DNA of 64,000 bases. It comes from Nevskia sp. (lineage in GTDB: Bacteria; Pseudomonadota; Gammaproteobacteria; Nevskiales; Nevskiaceae). Below the pieces are notes generated by a model. The model saw nothing but the letters and a program-made list of their open reading frames with translations, searched no databases and was not told the origin of the DNA. Location of the stretch: assembly GCF_021732705.1 (NCBI RefSeq), contig NZ_JAKFUM010000006.1, positions 224,198-288,197 of the forward strand. The letters are read 5' to 3'. Positions within the stretch are counted from its first letter, which is position 1. Each line of letters starts with the position of its first letter. Of this stretch, positions 7,995-16,152 are shown piece after piece. The translations under genes were made by a program, and so were the position numbers.

Positions 7995-9023
7995 ATGGCT
8001 CAGCCGTTCCCGTTTTCCGCGATCGTCGGCCAGGACGAGATGAAGCTGGCGCTGCTGATCGCGGCGGTCGATCCGTCGATCGGTGGCGTCATGGTGTTCG
8101 GTGATCGCGGCACCGGCAAATCGACCGCCGTGCGTGCGCTCGCCGCGCTGCTGCCGCCGATGGAAGCGGTGATCGGCTGCCCTTATCACTGTGCGCCGGA
8201 TGACCGCAGCGAAGCCTGCGCCGAAAGCCTCGCGAAGCTCGGCAACGCCCGGAAGAAGACCCATCTCGTGCCGGTGCCGGTGGTCGACCTGCCGCTCGGC
8301 GCGACCGAAGACCGCGTGGTCGGCGCGCTCGATCTGGAGAAGGCGCTGTCGCAGGGCGTCAAGGCCTTCGAACCGGGCCTGCTGGCGCGCGCCCACCGCG
8401 GCTTCCTGTATGTCGACGAGGTCAATCTGCTCGAAGACCATCTGGTCGATCTGCTGATCGATGTCGCCGCCAGCGGCGAGAACGTGGTCGAGCGCGAAGG
8501 CCTCAGCGTGCGCCATCCCGCGCGCTTCGTGCTGGTGGGCAGCGGCAATCCGGAAGAGGGCGAACTGCGGCCGCAGTTGCTCGATCGCTTCGGCCTGTCG
8601 GTCGAGGTCGGCACGCCGAAGGATCTGGCGTCGCGCGTCGCCGTCGTCCGCCGCCGCGATGCCTTCGAGCAGGATCGCACCGCCTTCATCGAAAGCTGGA
8701 AGAAGGACGATGACAAGGTGCGGCGCCGCATCGTCAGCGCCCGCAAGCAACTGGCGAACCTCGTGGTCAGCGATGCGCTGCTCGAGAAATCGGCCGAGCT
8801 GTGCCTCGCGCTCGGCACCGACGGCCTGCGCGGCGAACTGACGCTGATGCGCGCTGCGCGGGCACTCGCCGCACTCGATGGCGCCAAGACCGTGACCGTC
8901 GAGCACCTGAAGCGCATCGCGCCGCCGGCACTGCGCCACCGCCTGCGACGCAATCCGCTCGACGATGCCGGCAGCAGCGTCCGCGTCGACCGCGCGATCC
9001 AGCACGTGTTTGCCGCGAGCTGA
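7995..9023 (+). CDS. bchI: Magnesium chelatase AAA+ subunit BchI
   Basis: A 342-residue AAA+ ATPase that, with BchD and BchH, inserts Mg2+ into protoporphyrin IX, the first committed step to bacteriochlorophyll. Walker A is GDRGTGKST at residues 36-44 and Walker B is GFLYVDEVNLL. The BchI-specific segment EAVIGCPYHCAPDD lies between them, and the sensor region VLVGSGNPEEGELRPQLLDRFGL follows. Length is normal for the family. The next gene bchD begins within about 25 bases, so the two are co-transcribed. Its promoter must lie in the 75-base gap shared with bphO. Confidence 0.97.
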   Translation: MAQPFPFSAIVGQDEMKLALLIAAVDPSIGGVMVFGDRGTGKSTAVRALAALLPPMEAVIGCPYHCAPDDRSEACAESLAKLGNARKKTHLVPVPVVDLPLGATEDRVVGALDLEKALSQGVKAFEPGLLARAHRGFLYVDEVNLLEDHLVDLLIDVAASGENVVEREGLSVRHPARFVLVGSGNPEEGELRPQLLDRFGLSVEVGTPKDLASRVAVVRRRDAFEQDRTAFIESWKKDDDKVRRRIVSARKQLANLVVSDALLEKSAELCLALGTDGLRGELTLMRAARALAALDGAKTVTVEHLKRIAPPALRHRLRRNPLDDAGSSVRVDRAIQHVFAAS

Positions 9024-9045
9024 TGCGCGCACGGACCGGCAGCCG

Positions 9046-10902
9046 GTGAAACTGACCGAGCAGGACCGCACGCGCTGGGCCGATGCCGCGACGGCGGCGA
9101 CCCTGTTCGCGGTCGATCCGGCCGGGCTCGGCGGCGTGCTGCTGCATGCCTTGCCGGGGCCGGTCCGCGAGCGCTGGCTGGGCCTGGTGCACGGCCTGCT
9201 GCCGGCGGGCACGCCGTGGCGGCGGGTGCCGCTGAACATCAACGATGGCCGCTTGCTCGGCGGGCTCGATCTGTCGGCCACCCTGTCCGCGGGCCGGCCG
9301 ATCGCCGAACGCGGCCTGCTGGCCGAAGCCGATGGCGGCGTCGTGGTGCTGGCGATGGCCGAACGCGTGTCGACCGGCATGGCCGCGCGGCTCGCCGCAG
9401 CGCTGGACGACGGCGAACTGCGCATCGAGCGCGAAGGGCTGGCGCAGGTCGTCGCTGCCCGCATCGGCGTCATCGCGCTCGATGAAGGCATCGAGCCGGA
9501 TGAAGTCGTGGCGCCGGCGCTGGTCGACCGTTTCGCGTTCCTGGTCGACCTGCACGACCTGCGCGGCATCGATGAAGGTCTGGAGCTGCCGGCGCCGGAC
9601 ACCATCGCCGCCGCCCGTGCGCGGCTGGCGCAGGTGCAATTGCCGGAAGCGCTGATCGAAGCGCTGTGCGGCACGGCACTGGCCCTCGGCATTCCGGGTC
9701 TGCGCGCGGTGCAGCAGGTGGCGCGCGCCACGCGGGTCATCGCCGCACTCGAAGGTCGCGACCTTGCGACCGAGGAAGACGCGTCGATCGCCGGGCGTCT
9801 GGTGCTGGCCCCGCGCGCCACGCAGGTGCCGCAGCGCGAAGCGCCGCCGGAACCGCCGCCGGACGCCGAAGCACCACCTGAACCGCCGCCCGAGCCTCCG
9901 CCGGAACAGCCACCCGAACCCGATGCGCCGCCCGAACCGCCGCCGGAAGGCGAGGACAGCGAGAAGGACAACGAGCCGCCGCCGTTCGACCTCGAAAAGG
10001 CGATCGAGGACATGATCCTCGAAGCGACCAAGGCCGCGATCCCGCCGAATCTGCTGGCGCAGTTGCAGGCCGGTGCCGCGAAAACCGGCAAGGCGAGGGC
10101 GTCCGGCAAGTCCGGCGCGGTGCAGAAGCTGGCGGCCCGCGGCCGACCGGCCGGCGCGCTGCGTGGCGAGCCGCGCGCCGGCTTGCGGCTCAGCGTGATC
10201 GATACCCTGCGGGCCGCGGCACCGTGGCAGCGCCTGCGCCAGCGCGAACTGGCCACGCGTCCGCCGAGTCCGTTCCCGACGCCGAAAGTGCTGGTGCGGC
10301 GCGAGGATTTCCATGTCACCCGGCTGCAGCAGAAGCGCGAGACGACGACGATTTTCGTCGTCGATGCCTCCGGCTCGTCCGCGATGAACCGGCTGGCCGA
10401 AGCGAAGGGCGCAGTCGAACTGCTACTGGCCGATTGCTACGTGCGGCGCGATCGCGTTGCCATCATCGGCTTTCGCGGCACCACGGCCGACGTGCTGCTG
10501 CCGCCGACGCGCTCGCTGTCGCGGGCCAAGCGCAGTCTCGCCGGCCTGCCGGGCGGTGGCGGCACGCCGCTGGCCACGGCACTCGATGCCGCGATCGAAC
10601 TGGCCGATGCCGTCGCCCGCCGCGGCGAAACGCCGGGCATCGTGCTGCTGACCGACGGCCGCGCCAATGTCGCGCGTGACGGCACCGGCGGTCGCGCCAA
10701 GGCCGAGGACGATGCGATGGCCGCTTCGCGCCGCCTGCGCGCGGCCGGCTTCGCGACGCTGTTCGTCGACACCTCGCCGCGGCAGCAGCCGGTGGCGCAG
10801 CGACTGGCGTCCGAAATGCGCGCAACCTATCTGCCGCTGCCGTCGGCCGATGCCCGCACCCTGTCGAGCGCCGTGCGCGCCGTCGGTCCCGGCAGTCGCT
10901 GA
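9046..10902 (+). CDS. bchD: Magnesium chelatase subunit BchD
   Basis: About 618 residues, with a degenerate N-terminal AAA+ domain (about 15-240), a proline- and acid-rich linker (about 266-305, many EPPPE units) and a C-terminal von Willebrand A domain. The VWA metal site DxSxS is at 440-444 (DASGS), followed by the GGGGTPLATAL and LLTDGRAN motifs. BchD forms the platform ring with BchI in Mg-chelatase. I chose GTG 9046 because the homologous sequence (KLTEQDRTRWADAATAATLFAVDPAGLGG) begins there and it follows the bchI stop. ATG 8965 would overlap bchI by about 60 bases. In many phototrophs bchO follows; it does not here. Confidence 0.94.
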   Translation: MKLTEQDRTRWADAATAATLFAVDPAGLGGVLLHALPGPVRERWLGLVHGLLPAGTPWRRVPLNINDGRLLGGLDLSATLSAGRPIAERGLLAEADGGVVVLAMAERVSTGMAARLAAALDDGELRIEREGLAQVVAARIGVIALDEGIEPDEVVAPALVDRFAFLVDLHDLRGIDEGLELPAPDTIAAARARLAQVQLPEALIEALCGTALALGIPGLRAVQQVARATRVIAALEGRDLATEEDASIAGRLVLAPRATQVPQREAPPEPPPDAEAPPEPPPEPPPEQPPEPDAPPEPPPEGEDSEKDNEPPPFDLEKAIEDMILEATKAAIPPNLLAQLQAGAAKTGKARASGKSGAVQKLAARGRPAGALRGEPRAGLRLSVIDTLRAAAPWQRLRQRELATRPPSPFPTPKVLVRREDFHVTRLQQKRETTTIFVVDASGSSAMNRLAEAKGAVELLLADCYVRRDRVAIIGFRGTTADVLLPPTRSLSRAKRSLAGLPGGGGTPLATALDAAIELADAVARRGETPGIVLLTDGRANVARDGTGGRAKAEDDAMAASRRLRAAGFATLFVDTSPRQQPVAQRLASEMRATYLPLPSADARTLSSAVRAVGPGSR

Positions 10903-10997
10903 ACGCTGCGCGAGCGCCGTGTCCGCCCCTGAATTCTCCGCAATCCCCTGACATCCATGCCGAATCGCGATATCGCAAACCCTGCGGGTGGTGGTCG

Positions 10998-11624
10998 ATG
11001 AGCGCTGCGTCCGAGCCGCCGATCGAACCTTCCTTCGAGCCGAGCATCGAGGACTGGGCCCGCCGTGCGCTGCAGCGCTGGCCGAATGTGCCGCATCTGT
11101 ATGGCTGGCTGCGGCTGGATCGCCGCGGTCGCTGGCTGATCCGCGGCGAGCTGATCACCCGGCCGCAGATCATCGAGACCATCGCCGCCAACTACGCCTT
11201 CGATGCCCGCGGCTGCTGGTACTTCCAGAACGGACCGCAGCGCGGCTACATGGCTCTGGATGCCGCGCCGCTGATCCTGTCCGCCCCGGCCGACGGCGAT
11301 GCGCTGGATACCCATCTGGCCAAGCCGGCCGGCAAGGTTTCGCGCGTGGCGCTCGATGAAGGCGGCGGGCTGTGGATGGTCACGCAGCGCGGTCCCGGCT
11401 GGCTGACCGACCGCGATCTCGACTGGGCACTGGCGCGGATCTCGACCACCGACGGCACGAACCTCGACGAGGCGATGGCGCAGGCGCTGGCGCAGCCCTC
11501 CGGTAGCGCCACGCGGCTGCAACTGACGCTCGACGGCGCGGCGATTCCGATCGAGCGCCTCGACGAACGCGATGTGCCGGCGCATTTCTATTTCGTCACC
11601 GAGCCGACCGCGTCGACGCCCTGA
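10998..11624 (+). CDS. Conserved hypothetical protein downstream of bchD
   Basis: A 208-residue soluble protein with no signal peptide or membrane segment. It contains VPHLYGWLRLDRRGRWLIRGE near residue 31 and NYAFDARGCWYFQNGPQRGYM near residue 62. These resemble a DUF family of short proteins common in beta- and gammaproteobacteria (I associate it with DUF2946, but that name is from memory and uncertain). It lies 95 bases after bchD and 214 bases before fliL, on the boundary between photosynthesis and flagellar genes. Nothing ties it to either pathway except position. Confidence 0.75.
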   Translation: MSAASEPPIEPSFEPSIEDWARRALQRWPNVPHLYGWLRLDRRGRWLIRGELITRPQIIETIAANYAFDARGCWYFQNGPQRGYMALDAAPLILSAPADGDALDTHLAKPAGKVSRVALDEGGGLWMVTQRGPGWLTDRDLDWALARISTTDGTNLDEAMAQALAQPSGSATRLQLTLDGAAIPIERLDERDVPAHFYFVTEPTASTP

Positions 11625-11786
11625 CGGTCGGCCGGCGCTGACCAGATCGCTGCCCGACCGCGGCGATCCGGCGCGCGCCGCATTTTTGTCGCGACCGTTT
11701 CCGGGCGGTCCGCGACAAGCCTGAGTCAATTTCTCGTCTTCGGCACAAGCTACTGATCCCGCTGCAGTTTCGGACTCCAGTGGGCG

Positions 11787-11802
11787 TGGCACATGGCTTG
11801 CT
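11787..11802 (+). promoter_or_regulatory. Sigma-54 (RpoN) promoter of the fliL operon
   Basis: TGGCAC at 11787-11792, a 5-base spacer and TTGCT at 11798-11802 match the -24/-12 sigma-54 consensus exactly in sequence and spacing. The fliL ATG is 37 bases downstream, which fits a short leader. In polar-flagellate Gammaproteobacteria the fliL operon is a RpoN/FleQ-dependent class, so the position agrees with known regulation. No enhancer-binding protein gene is in the window. Confidence 0.85.
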
Positions 11803-11838
11803 CCCTCGCCTGCGAAACCCGCAGACGAGATTGCCCGC

Positions 11839-12405
11839 ATGTCCACCGCCGAAGCCGCCGCACCGCCGAAGTCGAAGAAGACCCTGTTCATCATCATCGG
11901 TGCCGTCGTGGCGTCGGCGGCGATCTCCGGCGGCGCCGTGTTCTTCCTGACGCCGAAGCATCCGGCGCCGGCGGCGGCTGCCGAAGGCGAGGGCGAATCC
12001 GCCGAGGCGGCACCGGCCGAGCACGGCGAAGCGCCGAAGCCCGAGCACGGCGGCGGGGGCGAAAAAGCCAAGGGCGGCAAGCACGGTGGCAGCAGCTACT
12101 ACCCGCTGACGCCGGCCTTCGTCGTCAATCTGAGCGGCGACGACACCTCGCACTTCCTGCAGGTCGAAATGGAATTGCAGGTCTCCGGCGCCGCCACCGA
12201 GGACGCGCTGAAGCAGCACAACCCGCAGATCCGCAATTCGGTGCTGATGCTGCTGAGCCAGCAGTCCGCGGCCGATGTCGCATCGCGCGAAAGCAAGGAA
12301 GCGCTGCAGGCCAAGGTGCTGGCCGAGATCCAGCGGATCCTGACCAAGGAGACCGGCAAGGCCGGTGTCGACGCAGTGTTCTTCACCAGCTTCGTCATGC
12401 AGTAA
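11839..12405 (+). CDS. fliL: Flagellar basal body-associated protein FliL
   Basis: A 188-residue single-pass inner-membrane protein that surrounds the stator at the motor and raises torque. There is a short cytoplasmic tail, a TM helix at about 16-36 (TLFIIIGAVVASAAISGGAVFFL), a long Ala/Glu/Gly-rich low-complexity linker (about 40-85) and the C-terminal FliL domain (YYPLTPAFVVNLSGDDTSHFLQVEMELQ onward). The linker is longer than usual. First gene of the operon, directly behind the sigma-54 promoter and followed by fliM after 28 bases. Confidence 0.92.
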   Translation: MSTAEAAAPPKSKKTLFIIIGAVVASAAISGGAVFFLTPKHPAPAAAAEGEGESAEAAPAEHGEAPKPEHGGGGEKAKGGKHGGSSYYPLTPAFVVNLSGDDTSHFLQVEMELQVSGAATEDALKQHNPQIRNSVLMLLSQQSAADVASRESKEALQAKVLAEIQRILTKETGKAGVDAVFFTSFVMQ

Positions 12406-12433
12406 GCGCGGCCCGACCGACCGGACGACTCCC

Positions 12434-13423
12434 ATGCAAGACCTGCTTTCCCAAGACGAGATCGACGCCCTGCTGCATGGCGTCGACAGCGGCAAGGTCG
12501 AGACCGAAGCGCCGCCGCCCGCGCCGGGCGAAGCACGCAGCTTCAATTTCGCGACCCAGGACCGCATCGTCCGCGGCCGCCTGCCGACGCTGGAGATGAT
12601 CAACGAGCGCTTCGCGCGCCTGTTCCGCATCGGCCTGTTCAACATGCTGCGGCGTTCGCCGGAGCTGTCGGTCGTCGGCATCGAGATGGCGAAGTTCAGC
12701 GAATACACGCACTCGCTGCTGGTGCCGACCAGCCTGAATCTGGTCCGGGTCAAGCCGCTGCGCGGCACGGCGCTGTTCATCTTCGAGCCGCGGCTGGTGT
12801 ATTCGGTGGTCGAGAACTTCTTCGGCGGTGACGGCAAGGTTCACACCCGGATCGAAGGCCGCGAATTCACGCCGACCGAGATGCGCGTGGTCCAGCTGCT
12901 GCTGAAGCAGGCGTTCCACGATCTGCAGGAAGCCTGGTCGCCGGTGATGGACCTCGACTTCGAATACCTGAATTCCGAAGTCAATCCGCACTTCGCGAAC
13001 ATCGTCAGCCCGTCGGAAATCGTCGTCGTGTCGCGCTTCAAGATCGAACTCGAAGGCGGCGGCGGCGATCTGCACATCACTTTCCCGTACTCGATGATCG
13101 AGCCGATCCGCGATCAGCTCGATACCGGCCTGCAGTCCGATCGGGTCGAGAAGGACGAACGCTGGAGCCAGAACCTGCGCGAGCAGCTGCAGGACGCGGA
13201 AGTCGAGATCGGCAGCCAGCTGGCCAGCCTGACCGTCAGCGTCCGCGAGCTGATGCAGCTGAAGCCGGGCGACGTGCTGCCGCTGAAGCTGCCGAAGACC
13301 ATCGAGCTGTGCGTCGAGGACATGCCGGTGTTCAAGGGCACGTTCGGCACCTCGCAAGGCAAGAACGCCGTGCGCATCACCGAAGTGATCCGCCGCGGCC
13401 AGCGCAGCAACGCGCTGCACTGA
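12434..13423 (+). CDS. fliM: Flagellar motor switch protein FliM
   Basis: A 329-residue switch protein of the C-ring that binds CheY-P and reverses rotation. The start is the ATG at 12434, giving MQDLLSQDEIDALLHGV, whose EIDALL element is the CheY-P-binding N-terminal peptide; the longer in-frame ORF from 12365 would bury it. The middle CheC-like domain (about 45-230) and the C-terminal SpoA domain (about 250-320, ending IRRGQRSNALH) are complete. It sits between fliL and fliN as in other gammaproteobacterial operons. Confidence 0.96.
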   Translation: MQDLLSQDEIDALLHGVDSGKVETEAPPPAPGEARSFNFATQDRIVRGRLPTLEMINERFARLFRIGLFNMLRRSPELSVVGIEMAKFSEYTHSLLVPTSLNLVRVKPLRGTALFIFEPRLVYSVVENFFGGDGKVHTRIEGREFTPTEMRVVQLLLKQAFHDLQEAWSPVMDLDFEYLNSEVNPHFANIVSPSEIVVVSRFKIELEGGGGDLHITFPYSMIEPIRDQLDTGLQSDRVEKDERWSQNLREQLQDAEVEIGSQLASLTVSVRELMQLKPGDVLPLKLPKTIELCVEDMPVFKGTFGTSQGKNAVRITEVIRRGQRSNALH

Positions 13424-13445
13424 CGCCGCTTCGACACGCGATCCC

Positions 13446-13859
13446 ATGACCGACCACCCCATTCCGAATTCCGCACCCGAAACCGCCCGCGAGCCCGATC
13501 CCATGACCACCCCGCAGAACGGCAGCAACAAGGACTACACCCGCGCCAGCTTCCAGAATCTGGAAGGCTCCGCCGCGAACGCCGGCGGCCTCGGCAACGA
13601 GTTCAACCTCGACGTCATCCTCGATGTCGCGGTGACGCTGTCGATGGAAGTGGGCCGCGCCCGCATTCCGATCCGCAACCTGCTGCAGCTCAATCAGGGC
13701 TCGGTGGTCGAACTCGAGCGCGCCGCCGGCGAGCCGCTGGACGTCTACGCCAACGGCACCTTGATCGCGCACGGCGAAGTGGTGGTGGTCAACGAGAAGT
13801 TCGGCGTCCGGCTCACCGATGTCGTCAGCCCGGCGGAACGCATCCGCAAGCTGAAGTAG
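13446..13859 (+). CDS. fliN: Flagellar motor switch protein FliN
   Basis: A 137-residue C-ring protein whose C-terminal SpoA domain (about 55-137: LDVILDVAVTLSMEVGRARIPIRNLLQLNQGSVV in outline) forms the base of the rotor and docks FliH. The family end VSPAERIRKLK is intact. Two possible starts exist at 13446 and 13503, each preceded by GATCCC and reading ATGACC; the second gives a shorter N-terminus closer to other FliN proteins. The region between is Pro/Glu-rich. Confidence 0.95.
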   Translation: MTDHPIPNSAPETAREPDPMTTPQNGSNKDYTRASFQNLEGSAANAGGLGNEFNLDVILDVAVTLSMEVGRARIPIRNLLQLNQGSVVELERAAGEPLDVYANGTLIAHGEVVVVNEKFGVRLTDVVSPAERIRKLK

Positions 13860-13880
13860 CCCCGAGCGCCATCGCCCCCA

Positions 13881-14312
13881 ATGGCTCTCTCCATGGCTCC
13901 TTCAGTTGCCCTGTCGACCGCTGCGTCGACGTCGTCTTCATCCGCCGCTGCCGCGGCCTTGCCCGGGCTTGGCCAGACCGCGCTGTCGCTGATCGTGGTG
14001 CTCGGCCTGATCTTCGCGCTGGCCTGGGTGCTGAAGCGCCTGCAGGGCGTGCGCACCGGTGGTCCGGCCAACCTGCGCATCCACGGCGGCCTGCAGGTCG
14101 GCGCCAAGGAAAAGGTGCTGCTGATCGAAGCCGGCGGCACGCATCTGCTGATCGGCGTTTCGGCCAGCGGCGTCAGCACGCTGCATGTCTATCCGGAAGC
14201 GCCGGCGATGGCGGCTGCCGAGGTTCCGTCGGCCGGCAGCGGCCAGCCACCGATGGCGACGGCCTTTGCCGAAGCGCTGAAGCGCGCCCTCGGTCAGCAG
14301 GTGAAGTCATGA
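13881..14312 (+). CDS. fliO: Flagellar biosynthesis protein FliO
   Basis: A 143-residue protein with one transmembrane helix (about 35-55, TALSLIVVLGLIFALAWVLKRL) and a small cytoplasmic domain containing IHGGLQVGAKEKVLLIEAGGTHLLIGVS, the FliO signature. FliO helps assemble the FliP ring of the flagellar export gate. A second ATG four codons on (13893) could be used. Its stop overlaps the fliP start by 4 bases. Confidence 0.9.
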   Translation: MALSMAPSVALSTAASTSSSSAAAAALPGLGQTALSLIVVLGLIFALAWVLKRLQGVRTGGPANLRIHGGLQVGAKEKVLLIEAGGTHLLIGVSASGVSTLHVYPEAPAMAAAEVPSAGSGQPPMATAFAEALKRALGQQVKS

Positions 14313-15067
14313 GTCGCCGCCTGCTGCCGCGCGCGGCATCCGCAGCGACGCTACTGCTGGCGATGGTGGCCCCGATGGCCGAGGCCGCCGGCCTTCCGGC
14401 ACTGAATGTCAGCCCCGCTGCCGGCGGTGGCCAGAACTACAGCTTGAGTCTTCAGGTGCTGATCCTGATGACGGCGCTGACCCTGCTGCCGGCCGGCCTG
14501 CTGGCGATGACAGCGTTCACCCGCATCGTCGTCGTGCTCGGCCTGTTGCGTCAGGCCCTCGGCACCGGTGCCACGCCGTCGAACCAGATCCTGATCGGCC
14601 TGTCGCTGTTCCTGACCTTCTTCGTCATGCAGCCGGTGTTCGAGAAGGTCTACGACGATGCCGCCAAGCCCTATCTCGACGGCCAGATGGCGTTCGAGCC
14701 GGCGCTGGCGGCGGCGGCCAAGCCGATGCGCGGCTTCATGATGGCGCAGACCCGCGAGGCCGATCTGATGACCTTCGCCAAGATCGCCGGCAGCGGCCCG
14801 TACAACACGCCGGACGACGTGCCGTTCGCGGTGCTGGCCAGTGCCTTCCTGACCAGCGAGCTGACCACCGCGTTCCAGATCGGCTTCCTGCTGTTCATTC
14901 CGTTCGTGATCATCGATCTGGTGATCGCCAGCGTGCTGATGAGCCTCGGCATGATGATGCTGAGCCCGGTGATCATCTCGCTGCCGTTCAAGCTGATGCT
15001 GTTCGTGCTGGTCGATGGCTGGTCGCTGGTCATGGGTACGCTCGCGGCCAGCTTCGTCACCGGTTGA
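14309..15067 (+). CDS. fliP: Flagellar export gate protein FliP
   Basis: A 252-residue membrane protein that forms the pentameric core of the type III export gate. It has a cleavable N-terminal signal sequence (about 1-27, ending AEAAG), as in other FliP proteins, and then four hydrophobic helices. Family motifs seen are FTRIVVVLGLLRQALGTGATPSNQ and the C-terminal LMLFVLVDGWSLVMGTLAASF. It overlaps fliO by 4 bases and precedes fliQ by 7. Confidence 0.96.
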   Translation: MSRRLLPRAASAATLLLAMVAPMAEAAGLPALNVSPAAGGGQNYSLSLQVLILMTALTLLPAGLLAMTAFTRIVVVLGLLRQALGTGATPSNQILIGLSLFLTFFVMQPVFEKVYDDAAKPYLDGQMAFEPALAAAAKPMRGFMMAQTREADLMTFAKIAGSGPYNTPDDVPFAVLASAFLTSELTTAFQIGFLLFIPFVIIDLVIASVLMSLGMMMLSPVIISLPFKLMLFVLVDGWSLVMGTLAASFVTG

Positions 15068-15074
15068 ATCGGCG

Positions 15075-15344
15075 ATGACTCCCGAAACGGTATTGACCAT
15101 CGGCAGTCAGGCACTGCAGCTGGTGCTGATGCTGGCAGCGCCGCTGCTGCTGACTGCACTCGCCGTCGGCGTGCTGATCGGCGTGTTCCAGGCGGCCACG
15201 CAGATCAACGAGCAGACCCTGAGCTTCATCCCGAAGCTGCTGGCGACGGCCGCCGTGCTGGTGTTCACCGGGCCGTGGATGCTGCGGCTGCTGACCGAGT
15301 ACACCAAGCGGCTGTACGACAGCATTCCCGCGCTGATTCACTGA
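15075..15344 (+). CDS. fliQ: Flagellar export gate protein FliQ
   Basis: An 89-residue two-helix protein (MTPETVLTIGSQALQLVLML start) that surrounds the FliP-FliR gate. The central AVGVLIGVFQAATQINEQTLSFIPK loop is the conserved FliQ signature. The longer in-frame reading from 15015 would overlap fliP and lacks family resemblance, so ATG 15075 is used. Spacing to fliR is 10 bases. Confidence 0.96.
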   Translation: MTPETVLTIGSQALQLVLMLAAPLLLTALAVGVLIGVFQAATQINEQTLSFIPKLLATAAVLVFTGPWMLRLLTEYTKRLYDSIPALIH

Positions 15345-15354
15345 CGCCAGCGCC

Positions 15355-16152
15355 ATGACGTTTTCCGACGCGCAGGTGCTGGGCTGGATCGAAGCCTGGT
15401 TCTGGCCGCTGGTGCGCATCGGCGGCGTGCTGGCCACCGCTCCGGTGCTCGGCGCCCGCGTGGTGCCGGCGCGCATCCGCGTCGCGCTCGCCGTGCTGCT
15501 GACCTTGGCGCTGGCGCCGATGCTGCCGGAAGCGCCGCTGATCGAGGCTTTCACCGCCGCGTGGTGGTTCGAGACCGTCAAGCAGCTGCTGATCGGGGTC
15601 GCGATGGGCTTCGTGCTGATGCTGGTGTTCGAAGCGGTGGTGCTGGCCGGCGAACTGACCGCCTACGGCATGGGCCTGAGCTTTGCGCAGCTGGTCGACC
15701 CGCTGCGTGGCGCCGGCACGCCGGTCGTGGGCCAGCTGCTGATGATCGCCGGTACCCTGCTGTTCCTCGCGAGCGGCGGGCATCTTCGGCTGATCGAGGC
15801 GCTGGCGACGAGCTTCCAGACGATGCCGGTCGGCACGCCGGGGTTCGATCTCGACGCCTTCCACATGCTGGCACTGTGGGGCGGGCAGCTGTTCGTCGGC
15901 GGCGTGCAGATCAGCCTGCCGGTGGTGATCGCGCTGCTGCTGGTCAATCTCGCGTTCGGCGTCATGAGCCGCTCGGCGCCCGCGCTGAGCGCGATGTCGG
16001 TCGGCTTTCCGATCGCCCTCGCTGCCGGCCTGCTGCTGCTGCGCTTCAGCCTGCCGACGCTTCAGGCGGTGATGGAACAGCTGCTTGATCAGGCGTTTGC
16101 CCTGATCGGACAGTTGATCGCGCAGCCGACGGCGGGAGGCGGCGATGTCTGA
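15355..16152 (+). CDS. fliR: Flagellar export gate protein FliR
   Basis: A 265-residue protein with about six hydrophobic segments, the single-copy subunit of the FliPQR export gate. Typical features are the RIGGVLATAPVLGARVVPARIRVALA segment near the start and GLSFAQLVDPLRGAGTPVVGQLLMI in the middle. It overlaps flhB by 8 bases, suggesting coupled synthesis; FlhB wraps around this gate, and FliR-FlhB fusions exist in some bacteria. Confidence 0.96.
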   Translation: MTFSDAQVLGWIEAWFWPLVRIGGVLATAPVLGARVVPARIRVALAVLLTLALAPMLPEAPLIEAFTAAWWFETVKQLLIGVAMGFVLMLVFEAVVLAGELTAYGMGLSFAQLVDPLRGAGTPVVGQLLMIAGTLLFLASGGHLRLIEALATSFQTMPVGTPGFDLDAFHMLALWGGQLFVGGVQISLPVVIALLLVNLAFGVMSRSAPALSAMSVGFPIALAAGLLLLRFSLPTLQAVMEQLLDQAFALIGQLIAQPTAGGGDV

